From Microstegium vimineum (lineage: Eukaryota; Streptophyta; Magnoliopsida; Poales; Poaceae): a stretch of DNA of 64,000 nt. Location: the NCBI GenBank assembly GCA_022036555.1, contig CM039134.1:7068818-7132817 (forward strand), read 5' to 3'. The notes under the pieces are model-generated. The model was not told the DNA's origin. It did no database searches and saw only the letters and a list, made by a program, of their open reading frames with translations. The position numbers and the translations under genes are program-made. Of the stretch, positions 10,444-20,405 are shown piece after piece; within the stretch, counting starts at the first letter, position 1; every line of letters starts with the position of its first letter.

Positions 10444-13109
10444 ATGGGGGATTCCAGCGGCTCCGTGTCGATCGACGTCGAGCGGATCTTCTTCGGCGGC
10501 AAGGTCCGTGCGCGGCCTCCTCTTGTTTTTTTCTCCCATTTCCGTTTGGGCTGGGTGCAGTTGTGTGGGGAGGGTTTGAGTTTGCTTCGTTGCCCTGGGG
10601 TCTGTGCTTTCTCTTTCTCGGCTAGCAATCGCGGTTGGTTCAGTATGGGTGTTTGTAATTAGAAATTTATGTTTTTTCTTTACCCCTGTTCTCTATTTAT
10701 TAGTGGCAATGCTTGTAAATTGGGGATAGGAGGATTAGCTATGGAGTGATTAGTGATAGTTTTTTTTTCATTCCCTTTGTGTTGTGTGGCACTGCTTTCA
10801 ATCTGTACTATATGATGCTGGCATGTGCCTGTAATTGAGAGAACCCCTAATTGCCTCTGGGAATGGGATGATGAAGAACAGGAAGACCGACAAGTTAGGT
10901 GGCACGGGTTTTAGTTGTTTATTGTTGTTAATGCAACTCCTGCCAGGTTTGTGCGGTGGTGTCTAGCGATTATCAGTAGCAAGGGGGGAATTTGTTTGGT
11001 CAACTGATGAGGAATCTGGTTGGTGTAATCTGGCAAACTCGAAATATGTCTGATGATTGTATTGTTTCTCTGAACGGTACTGAATTCTGATGGTCCTCCT
11101 AAACATGTGCATGTGACTTGTGTTTCCTTCCTCAGGAGCATCGAGTAAGAACGAGGCATGGCCCTCTATCGGTTTCTGTATATGGAGACGAGGACAAGCC
11201 CGCTCTCGTAACTTATCCGGATGTAGCCTTAAATCGTGAGTGCCTTTGTTATTGCCTCTACATTTATTTGTAAATAAACAATGCAAACTTTGCCATAGAT
11301 CGATACATCAACTTAATACATTGGGGGGAATTCTTCCTGTGTGGTACGTAGACATGTCTTGCTTCCAAGGATTGTTCTTCTGTCCAGAGGCTGCGTCGCT
11401 GTTGCTTCACAATTTCTGTGTGTACCACATCACACCTCAAGGACACGAGGTCAGTTATTATGTCTTTTTTTTTCTTGCATTGATTAATCCAGGCAACCAA
11501 CCACTTACCATTCTTTTCATGTTAGGTTGGGTTCTTACATGGTTGTTTCTTATTGTGTATGTTAAGTATTGCAGTTAGGAGCAGCTCCGATTTCAGCTGA
11601 TGTGCCTCTGCTATCTGTCGATGACCTTGCAGATCAGGTTGCTGATGTCCTCGATTTTTTCAGGTAGCATGTCGTGCCATTTGCTGAATTCCGTATTACT
11701 ACTTTGGGTTCGTATAGAGGTACATCAGCTTTCGATTTTGGGTTCGTATAGAGGTGGCCCCCCTGATGTTTGTAATCTTGGTTTCTTCCCTGCAGTTTAG
11801 GGTCTGTAATGTGTTTGGGTGTCACTGCTGGTGCCTATGTTCTCACCCTCTTTGCAGTAAGTGTGACCATGGGATGACTAGCTTTTAGATCGTTTTCTTG
11901 TTGAGCGCTTGCTAAGAATGTTATGTGTACACCATCACAGACGAAGTATCGGGAGAGGGTCCTTGGCCTAATGTTGGTTTCACCTGTATGCAAAGCCCCT
12001 TCTTGGAGCGAGTGGTTGTATAATAAGGTTATAACCAGCAGCTTTACTTCAGTTACTTCAGATGATTTACGTCCTTTTGTCAAATTTTCATGTCATTATG
12101 CAGTAGTTTAGAGTGTTAACGTCAGAATCTCATGCCCCAGGTATTATTAAACTTGATTTATTACTATGGGACACGTGGGTTGGTCAAGGAAAGTTTGCTT
12201 CAGCGATATTTCAGCATGGTACTTTCGATCAACCTTCAGCTTTCTTAAACTCTTTCTCAAGTTCTCAGGCATATAGATGCTTTGCTTATTATCCAGATTC
12301 ACTCAATCAGGGCTGCTGCTTTCTGATGCTTTGTGCAGGACGTTCGTGGTAACGGGCAAGATCCTGAATCAGAGATTGTCCAAGCCTGCAGAAGTGTTAG
12401 TAATTTATCTCTTTCTCTAGTGTTGTTAAAATGGGATGTGGACTATTATCTCATCTTCTATTTGAACACATATAATTAAAAACATGAAAACCTTTTGTGC
12501 AGTTACTTGATGAGAGGCAGGGAGCCAATGTCTGGCGGTTCCTTCAGGCAGTTAACAGGTAACAAGAAACTATCCTTGTTGTGCATGACCTGAACAGACA
12601 AACAATTTGGGATCTGAGTGATAAAAAATTGACAACTCTGTCCCTCAGGCGACATGATTTAACGGAATCATTGAAGAAGCTTCAGTGCCGGACGCTGATT
12701 TTTGTTGGGGAAAACTCACAATTCCATGCTGACGCCGTCCACATGACCACAAAGCTAGACAAAAGATACTGCGCCCTAGTCGAGGTAACATACGGCTCAA
12801 AGACTTGACGTTACAAGTTGATCTCTACACTACAGATATGAGTAAGGAGGATGGCTGAGGTGGTCTTTTATGGTCAAAATCGTGCAGGTTCAGGCTTGTG
12901 GTTCGCTTGTCACCGAAGAGCAACCACATGCGATGGTGATCCCAATGGAATACTTCCTTATGGGCTACGGGCTTTACAGGCCATCCCAGCAGGAAAGCAG
13001 CCCCCGGAGCACACTGAGCCCGTTCTGCATATCGCCCGAGCTTCTATCGCCGGAGAGCATGGGAGTGAAGCTGAAGCCCATCAAGACGCGCATCTCGCTT
13101 AACGTTTAG
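10444..13109 (+). CDS. NDL: NDRG-family (N-MYC downregulated-like) protein, 11 exons
   Basis: Exons 10444-10503, 11136-11235, 11352-11449, 11575-11663, 11796-11856, 11941-12027, 12141-12218, 12339-12395, 12503-12558, 12649-12784, 12888-13109. All junctions are GT-AG and the frame is kept through all ten introns, giving 347 aa, the usual length of plant NDL/SF21 proteins. Recognised by HMSCFQGLFFCPEAASLLL, KYRERVLGLMLVSP, APSWSEWLYNK, YYYGTRGLVKESLLQRYF, CRTLIFVGEN and the C-terminal SPELLSPESMGVKLKPIKTR. The family has an alpha/beta-hydrolase fold but is held to be non-enzymatic: the nucleophile elbow here reads G124-V-T-A-G128, with no Ser. Arabidopsis NDL proteins bind the G-protein subunit AGB1 and affect auxin transport; the same role here is inference. 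The start is the first ATG of a family-like N-terminus in good context. Confidence 0.95.
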
Positions 13110-14070
13110 CATGGGTGTTGGGTGAAGACTTCTCGGATGGCCATGGCCTAACAACCACAGCTCATGAAAGTGAAAACTCCTTGAGCTGAGTTGTCCAGCC
13201 ACAAAGTTTTGTTGAGGTTTTGTAGGCGAGGGAGTAATGGGCTAATGGCTGTTCTGTTTGTTCATATATGTGATCTGTATGTAGTCAGTCCACATGTATA
13301 TCTCAACATGGCATCGTTTCATACGGTACAGAAAAAGAAAAATGGGAAAGCTGAATCCGATTGTGTTAACATACAACTTTTGGAGCTTCAAATCAAATAA
13401 CCAAAAAAACAAACAAGCTTTGCATCTTTCAGAGTTATGATTAATTCATGGCCCTGTGTTCAGCATCCATTCACAGACAGCACAGCAGGCCGGTGTTATG
13501 TTCTACCAGCAAGCCATGGGAATCCATACCAACATGGTATGCTGCGAACACTCTCACAAGAAGATATGCTACAAGAACTGTCAATCCGTTATGATTAATT
13601 CATGCTCAAAGCCGGGCAAGCGAGCAGCTAGCAAGTGCTAAACTACATAAACAACACACATGGACACTTTACACAGCAGCCATAACACACATGATGCAAG
13701 CACTCCACCACTGTACAATGCTGCTTTGCAATCAAGTCAAACCCACCAGCAGCAACCGGTAAGCTTAGCCTCACCAACTGTCAGAGCAGGGCGTGTTGGG
13801 ACCTCAACTGTCAGCACATCGGACTTTTAGGGAGGATCTGGGGGGTCTTCAGCCTGGGAACGGTGAAACTCGGCGGGAGGAGCACAGGTGACACAACAGC
13901 TTTAACTTGCAGAGGCCTTGTGTAACATCTCTGGTTACCCTGCATGCGGTGACAACATATTTTCAGCACAACTAATTATAAAAGAATACATGAGAAAGCC
14001 AGTGCACATATATGATATATGCCCCATTTTGAGCACCACAAATCAGGGCCCCGAAGTGCAGGTCCAACAC
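13110..14070. other. NDL 3' UTR and intergenic
   Basis: The first few hundred bases are probably the NDL 3' untranslated region. No polyadenylation site could be fixed. The remainder holds no recognised gene. Confidence 0.4.
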
Positions 14071-14448
14071 GAGCATATAACAGCTTAAGTACTCCATCCG
14101 TTTCAAATTATAAGACGTTTTGTTTTTTTCGTTACATTACTTTTACAATGTATTTAGACATATTGTATATCTAAGTGCATAGCAAAAGGCAAAAGCTATG
14201 TATCTAAAAAAAAAACTCGACCTACGGGGGGTAAGACAGCCCCCGGGTATTGCATTAAGGAGCATATAACAGCTTAAGTACTCCATCCGTTTCAAATTAT
14301 AAGACGTTTTGTTTTTTTCGTTACATTACTTTTACAATGTATTTAGACATATTGTATATCTAAGTGCATAGCAAAAGGCAAAAGCTATGTATCTAAAAAA
14401 AAAACTCGACCTGCGGGGGGTAAGACAGCCCCCGGGTATTGCATTAAG
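14071..14448 (+). repeat. 189-bp near-perfect tandem duplication
   Basis: 14071-14259 and 14260-14448 are the same 189 bp, differing as far as I can see only at 14224 (a) versus 14413 (g). Each copy contains 20 bp of unique flank, the left part of a Stowaway MITE (from actccatccgtttcaaatta) and the A10/T10 tail plus terminal part of a SINE. The duplication therefore happened after the SINE entered the MITE and is recent. Confidence 0.9.
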
Positions 14449-14749
14449 AAGACCTTCTCACGCAGGTCGAGAAAACCCCCGAACCCCTGCCCCACCCATA
14501 CACAGCGGCACCGTAGCCCATGTGAGACGACACAGACCGGGGCCAGACCTTAGACCTGTGCTTTGGCCATGGGACAGACGAGGGGATTTTTTTAACCCCA
14601 GCCTGAAATTCGCTCCAACAAGGAGTCGAACCCAGGACCTGAGGAGTGCCGCTGGGTTCCTCTAACCAACTAGACTAGAGGCCCTTTGGCAAAAAAAAAA
14701 AAAAAGCTAGAAAAGCCAAAACATTTTATAATTTGGAATGGAGGGAGTA
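14279..14749. mobile_element. Stowaway MITE interrupted by a SINE
   Basis: The left end tactccatccgtttcaaatt (14279, and again in the duplicated copy at 14090) pairs with the right end aatttggaatggagggagta (closing at 14749), with TA at the borders. Between them lies the SINE at 14395-14690. The intact sibling element at 14766-14914 shows what the uninterrupted element looks like. Confidence 0.75.
14395..14690 (-). mobile_element. tRNA-derived SINE, minus strand
   Basis: On the minus strand, starting near 14690, the sequence has a Pol III A-box-like stretch (tagtctagttggttagagg, about 14661-14679) and a B box ggttcgactcc (14622-14632) at tRNA spacing. A tRNA-unrelated body of about 220 bp follows, then an oligo(T) tail (14395-14404 on the + strand shows A10). 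This is the layout of grass SINEs that end in oligo(T). A second copy of its 3' end lies at 14206-14259, made by the tandem duplication. Confidence 0.75.
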
Positions 14750-14765
14750 TAGAATATAGAATATA

Positions 14766-14914
14766 CTCCATCTGTTCCAAATTATAAGGCGTTTTGGCTT
14801 TTTTAGATATATATTGTTTTTACTATGTATCTAGACATTGTGTATATCTAAGTGCATAGTAAACGTTATGCATCTTGAAAAGCCAAAACGTCTTATAATT
14901 TGGAATGGAGAGAG
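14766..14914. mobile_element. Stowaway MITE (intact)
   Basis: 149 bp, ends ctccatctgttccaaattat / ataatttggaatggagagag, flanked by TA at 14764-14765 and 14915-14916. The interior is closely related to the interrupted element just upstream. Confidence 0.8.
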
Positions 14915-14952
14915 TAGCTCTTTGTTAAAGAGTACAAAGACCATCGAGCAAG

Positions 14953-16250
14953 GGACTGCACATGTTTGTAATAGATCTAAAATACCAACTCTAGTTCAGT
15001 TCGATGCAAAGCAATATGAAATTATGAATCAGAAAACTACCAACAAACTATTTCACAGTTCCTTCACCAATCAGAATCAAGAGAACACTGCCTAGTTTTG
15101 ATCAACTTAACTATGTGTGATGGTCCTTTATGAGCACCTGTGACTCACATAGAGCTCACCTAAATTTCATCAACTTCATTGTTTGTCCATATTTACAGCA
15201 GGAAGCAACTCATGCGGACTACCAAGAATTAGGACATTGTAAAAACAATATAAAATATAAGGAAATCATATGCCGCCCAGGGGGCTGCACATGTTTGTAA
15301 TAGATCTAAAATACCAACTCTAGTTCAGTTCGATGCAAAGCAATATGAAATTATGAATCAGAAAACTACCAACAAACTATTTCACAGTTCCTTCACCAAT
15401 CAGAATTAAGAGAACACTGCCTAGTTTTGATCGACTTAACTATGTGTGATGGTCCTTTATGAGCACCTATGACTCACATAGAGCTCACCTAAATTTCATC
15501 AGCTTCATTGTTTGTCCATATTTACAGCAGGACGCAGCTCATGCGGCCTACCAAGAATTAGGACATTGTAAAAACCATATAAAATATAGGGAAAGGGCAT
15601 GTTCGTAATAGATCTAAAATACCAACTCTAGTTCAGTTCGATGCAAAGCAATATGAAATTATGAATCAGAAAACTACCAACAAACTATTTCACAGTTCCT
15701 TCACCAATCAGAATTAAGAGAACACTGCCTTAGTTTTGATCGACTTATCTATGTGTGATGGTCCTTTATGAGCACCTATGACTCACAAAGAGCTCACCTA
15801 AATTTCATCAGCTTCATTGTTTGTCCAGATTTACAGCAGGACGCAACTCATGCGGCCTACCAAGAATTAGGACATTGTAAAAACCATATAAAATATAGGG
15901 AAATCATATGGTGCCCAGGGGACTGCACATGTTCGTAATAGATCTAAAATACTAATTCTAGTTCTGTTCAATGCAAAGCAATGTGAAATTATGAATCAGA
16001 TAACTACCAACAAACTATTTCACAGTTCCTTCACCAATCAGAATTAAGAGAACACACCTAGTTTTGATCGACTTAACTATGTGTGATGGTCCTTTATGAG
16101 CACCTATGACTCACATAGCGCTCACCTAAATTTCATCAACTTCATTGTTTGTCCATATTTACAGCAGGACGCAACTCATGCGGCCTACCAAGAATTTGGA
16201 CATTGTAGAAACCATATAAAATATAGGGAAATCATATGGCGCCCAGGGGG
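14953..16250 (+). repeat. Four-copy tandem array, unit about 330 bp
   Basis: Copies start near 14953, 15282, 15592 and 15920; the catg of gcacatgtttgtaatagatc recurs at 14961, 15290, 15598 and 15928. Copy 3 lacks about 22 bp at its left junction, so its offset is 308 instead of 329-330. Copies are very similar over their length, including tatttacagcaggacgcaac and gcgcccagggggg-type ends. A diverged partial copy is seen at about 16740-16860 and another fragment near 17040-17100. There is no continuous reading frame across the units. Confidence 0.9.
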
Positions 16251-16580
16251 GCTGGCACCCTCATTAGTTCAAATACCATGTTACAATGCTTCAAAAATCA
16301 TCACAAAAATCATCTATATAGTACACCTAAAGTTAAGTGTATCCATAACAATTCAGTTTGAAATTCATCTTTGATGCTGAGATTAAAAAAAACAGAAGTG
16401 TCACTGTCAGCACATGATTTTTGTCTGTTTTGTTTCTTAGCATCTAGGATGAATTTCAAACTGAATTGTTGCGTCTATACTTAACTTTATGTGTACTACA
16501 TACAGGCTCTTTGTGATGATTTTTGAAACATTGCAACATGGTATTTTAGCTAACGAAAGCTCCCCTGGGCATCGAATCTG
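16235..16580. repeat. Large inverted repeat (foldback) beside the tandem array
   Basis: The left arm (about 16235-16382) and right arm (about 16437-16580) are reverse complements with some mismatches, e.g. atttttgaaacattgcaaca on the right against tgttacaatgcttcaaaaat on the left. They are separated by a loop of about 54 bp. The left arm is fused to the last tandem unit. It could be a foldback transposon or a transcribed hairpin. Confidence 0.75.
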
Positions 16581-17236
16581 CACTCTCAAATATAAAATTT
16601 TACCCATCACACTATGTTTCTGTAAATACATAACCATATCGGCAATAAGGCTACCACTACCAGCATGTTTGCAAGTTAAATCTGTAATCAAGAATGAACG
16701 ATTGTATCCTGCTAGGTTCTTTCTAATCTCTTGCAAGTGAATAAGGTCCCATTATGAGCACTTACAAATCATTTAATAATCAACTAAATTCCATCAACCT
16801 TATTCTTTGTCCATATTTACAGAAAGATGCAACTCATGAAGCCTGCCAAGAATTGGGAGATTAAGTTGAGACTTGAGAGCACACAGAGGTACATATATAT
16901 ATACTATTTGCAGGCTATAATTGTTGAACGGGTTGGTTAATCCACAGTTCCACACTCCAGTTCATTTTAGCACTTCCAGAAACGACACTTCTGAAGGATA
17001 AATTTTAGAAATCATACAAAGCAAACCTAATTTCTTAATTTCTTACCAATCCATATTTACAGCAAGAGACAACTCATACATAGAGCCTACCAGAGTTTTT
17101 AGATAAACTCTAGGTCAACTAAAACAATTAGTCTATTTGTTTATGCACATTATAAAACAGATCAAGTTCACTTAATAAAACAACATTTTCATTGACCATA
17201 CATGAATAACAAACGAAAAGTGTTGCTAAATGGTAG
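16581..17236. other. Region 3' of the coiled-coil gene, with diverged repeat fragments
   Basis: Contains the diverged array fragments near 16740-16860 and 17040-17100. Part may be the 3' UTR or a terminal exon of the minus-strand coiled-coil gene. No other gene was recognised. Confidence 0.4.
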
Positions 17237-19549
17237 TCATAGATCATGTGTTGGCAGTGCAATATGAGCCTGCTGTATACCAATAAATGGAATACTTACA
17301 CACGACAGGGAGGAGGACTTGAAGGAGCTACGCTTGCGCTTCTGATTAGTCTCAGACTCACGTCTTGTAGTCTTCACTTCTCGTCTATCTGGTGTGACCT
17401 GGGAAGTTCTTGATGTATCAGGTGTGAGCTGGGAAGTTCTTGTAGACTTAGATTTTATGTTTGCTTTATTAGCGTCCTTCTCCGACACCCTACTCGTCTC
17501 TGGTTGACCATCTTCAGTTTCAATATCTTTGCCCTTGACCAAGGAGCGCAATTTTTGCAACTCATCCTCAAGAGCTGACATCCTCTCTTTGGTATTTGTC
17601 ACCTCTACTTGAAGTCTAAAAATTTCATCATCCTTCTTTTGGGCTTTTACTTGCAACTTATCTACATTCAGTAGAAGCTTTTGTGCTGCTTCAGTAGCTT
17701 GCTTGACCTCTATATTCTTGCTCTTAATGGTCCCAGAGTAATCAGCTTCCATTGTCTTTAGCTGGTTCCACACAAAATTCTTTTCTGCTTGTAACGCTGA
17801 AATTTCCTTGTCCTTATCTGATCTCAGGGTCTTGTAAGCTTTCTTTAGTTTCCTTATCTCTTCCCTAATATCTTTCCCACTTTTCTGGTGATCTGAATTG
17901 TCGATACTGATCTCCAACTGACTTTCAAGCTTCTTAAGTTTTTCCTGGCATTATGAGAGAAGGTAAAAAATTGGTGAGATGGACAATATGAAATCCACAC
18001 TGGTCCAGGCAAACTGAACTCAAGTATTTGCAGTTACCTTTAGCTCAGTATTTTCAGCAGCCAAATTCGAAATACAACTTTTGAAGTCCTCCAAATCATC
18101 CTCGGCGAGTTCTGGTTTGAGCACACAAGAGAAGGTTTGACTTTAAATTCCAAATAATAAGTTGGAATCTCAAAACGCAACATGGAAATGCAGTGAACAA
18201 CTGAATATACAAGGGGCCAAACATATGCTTTGCCTTTTCAGCAGAAACTGTAAACCATATGGAAAACGCTGCAGAAATCCAACTGGACTGACACAACTGT
18301 AACTCTGTAAATCCCAAATAGGTGGGAAAAATAACCGAAATTCAAGTTCTTGACGAATAAATGATTTTGCAGTACAAGTCTACGCTTTGCCTTTTCAGCA
18401 GAAACTGTAAACCATATGGAAAACGCTGCACAAATCCAACTGGACTGACACAACTGTAACTCTGTAAATCCCAAATAGGTGGGAAAAATAACCGACATTC
18501 AAGTTCTTGACAAGTAAATGATTTTGTTGTACAAGTCTAGGCTTCTGTAAGATCCAAAAGTAAAAAAAAAAATAATGCACACGGCATAGTCAACAACAGT
18601 TGGAATCTCAAAGTGCAACATGGAGATGTAGTTAACATACAAGGTGTCAAAACTTCTAGTGTTGTTACTATTTTATACCCATGTTTTCCACAATGGCCAC
18701 AGCCGAATTTCTTTGCGGGTGTAACGAAATTACAAGGTTCCACTGTTTTAACAAGAACGAAACGCCACTACCGGAACATTAACACGTCCATGGAATTCAT
18801 CACCCAGGGATCAATCCCATGATCAACAACTACTACCAAACCAAAAAACGACTACAACGTCCTCACACCTAACCAACGCCTTTATATGAATGTAATCTTA
18901 AGAGACAACTCCAAGCTACACAATGCACAGCAGAAACAAATAGAGATGAAGCTTGGCACAGATATACAATAATACCTAACGAGGACAAACTAACTTCACT
19001 AACCGAGAGAATACAATCACACACAGAGAAAGTCACTACAAAAAAGTTCCTTACCTAGAAGCTTCTTGTAGCAGTGAACCTGAAGCTCCTTGCCGCCAAG
19101 ACGCGCCACCGTCTCAGCCTCAACGACTCTTCTGCTGCGCTCCTCGAGCTTACAGATCTGGAAATAGAGAAGCGAAAACCTAGCACGCGTCAGCGGCGGC
19201 GGAGAGCTGGCCTTCCCCGAATCCAATCGCAAAGAGGAACAAACAAGCCGCAGACCGGGACCAAAATCGTTGCTACCTGCTGGATGCGGGCCTGGGAGAT
19301 CTCCTCGCGCTCGCGGCGGCCGCTCTGCAGGAACTGGATCTCGGTGATGAGGTGCTCGCGCTCGACGGAGAGCTCCTCGGCCTGCTGGTACGCCTGGCGC
19401 AGCATCTTCACGAGGCGGTCGTACGCGCGGCGCCACGCCGGCAGGTAGACCTGGCCCGGAGCGGGCGCGGGCGCGGGAGGGGGAGCGGAAGCGGAAGCGG
19501 AAGCGGGAACCGGCGCGGGCACCCGCGCGCCGCCGTCGTCTCTGGCCAT
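17237..19549 (-). CDS. Coiled-coil protein of unknown function, 4+ exons
   Basis: Minus-strand exons 19549-19277, 19157-19055, 18111-18038 and 17944-17300 are joined by GT-AG introns with the frame kept (91 codons; 34 plus one base; completing 25; 215), about 365 aa. Exon 1 has an Ala/Pro-rich start, then W-R-R-A-Y-D-R and a heptad-rich segment (AYQQAEELSVEREHLITEI). Exons 2-4 continue as a long coiled coil (KLEERSRRVVEAE, EKLKKLESQLE, LEDELQKLRSL). The tail is Ser/Thr/Lys/Arg-rich with TSQLTPDTSRTSQVTPD and KRKR, possibly a nuclear signal. A good donor (gtaagt, 17299) follows Cys. If it is not used, the frame reads on to a stop at 17237; a further short exon is possible. I do not recognise a named family. 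The start is the ATG at 19549, upstream of the conserved segment. Confidence 0.8.
18227..18540 (-). repeat. 157-bp tandem duplication inside an intron
   Basis: 18227-18383 and 18384-18540 both start gctttgccttttcagcag and run to gtacaagtcta with a handful of differences. They lie in the long second intron of the coiled-coil gene. The ttttcagcag phrase on the opposite strand has no splice role, so no exon is duplicated. Confidence 0.85.
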
Positions 19550-19957
19550 GGAATGACTATGCGCTCGAATCGGAGGGCAGAGGGAGGCGGGAGCCGGGCG
19601 CGGAAGGGACGGCCGCCGCTTGGGATTTCTCCTGTGGAGGTGGGGTTTGCGCCGCGACGAGGGGAGCGCTGGCGGCGTGGGAGCGGAGGGCGGAGGGGAA
19701 GATGACCGTTGGATGCGGGGGGCCGGCTGCAGGGTATGACAGCTGTGGACGAGCAAATCCAGATCGGGTCGCTCGTCTGGTGGGCCCGACCTAACAATCA
19801 CGGAATTTGAACACAAGAGCCAGGGATGGGAGCGGGTATTTCGACTCGAAGGGGCTCCCCGTAGGCCCGTACCACTCCCACGGTCCCACCGATGTATGGC
19901 TGTCATTGGCAATGCACCCTCGGTTCAATCGCGTAGAAGACGAAGATGGATCACAAA
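19550..19957. other. 5' leader and upstream region of the coiled-coil gene
   Basis: GC-rich sequence before the minus-strand ATG. No TATA box was recognised. Open frames on the plus strand here are opposite-strand shadows. Confidence 0.4.
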
Positions 19958-19960
19958 TAA

Positions 19961-20151
19961 GGGCACTCACATAGAGTCTGAATATATGTATTGCCTCGAA
20001 TACCGTGGACTTGAAGTCTAAATAAAACTTGGAGTCTTGATTTTTTATCATCTCTCTTCAATAAATATACTGTCACATCAGGAAAATGTCATAAATAAGT
20101 AGTAATAAATATTCTTAGACTCTATGATAGAGTCTTGCATTGTGAGTACCC
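19961..20151. mobile_element. Tourist-like MITE, copy 1 of 3
   Basis: Starts gggcactcacatagagtctg, ends agtaccc, flanked by TAA (19958-19960 and 20152-20154). The interior shares tttatcatctctcttcaata and aaatgtcataaataagta with the copies at 20197 and 42001. Confidence 0.8.
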
Positions 20152-20196
20152 TAAGCACCCTATAGGCATAGTGAAAAAAAACTATGAACATGCTTA

Positions 20197-20402
20197 GGGC
20201 ACTCTCGATACAGACTCTATCACAGAGTCTAAACCTATTTATTATCTTGAATATTATGGACTTAGAGTCTAAATAAGACTTGTAGTCTTATTTTTTTATC
20301 ATCTCTCTTCAATAAGTATAGTGCCACAACAGCAAAATGTCATAAATAAGTATTAATAAATATTCTTGGACTCTATGATAAAGTCTTGCATTGGGAGTGC
20401 TT
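20197..20402. mobile_element. Tourist-like MITE, copy 2 of 3
   Basis: Starts gggcactctcgatacagact, ends ggagtgctt, flanked by TTA (20194-20196 and 20403-20405). Same orientation as copy 1, only 45 bp from it. Confidence 0.8.
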
Positions 20403-20405
20403 TTA

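Noticed and set aside
12851..13102. Alternative frame over the last NDL exon
   Set aside because: The other frame gives the conserved NDRG C-terminus and joins correctly to exon 10.
14622..14685. A tRNA gene on the minus strand
   Set aside because: A- and B-box-like sequences are present, but the cloverleaf is not, and a body of about 220 bp plus oligo(T) tail follows: a SINE.
14953..16250. CRISPR-like repeat array
   Set aside because: Units of 330 bp are contiguous without spacers, in plant nuclear DNA.
16096..16374. A 92-residue frame in the fourth array unit
   Set aside because: The other units do not keep the frame; no conservation of coding.
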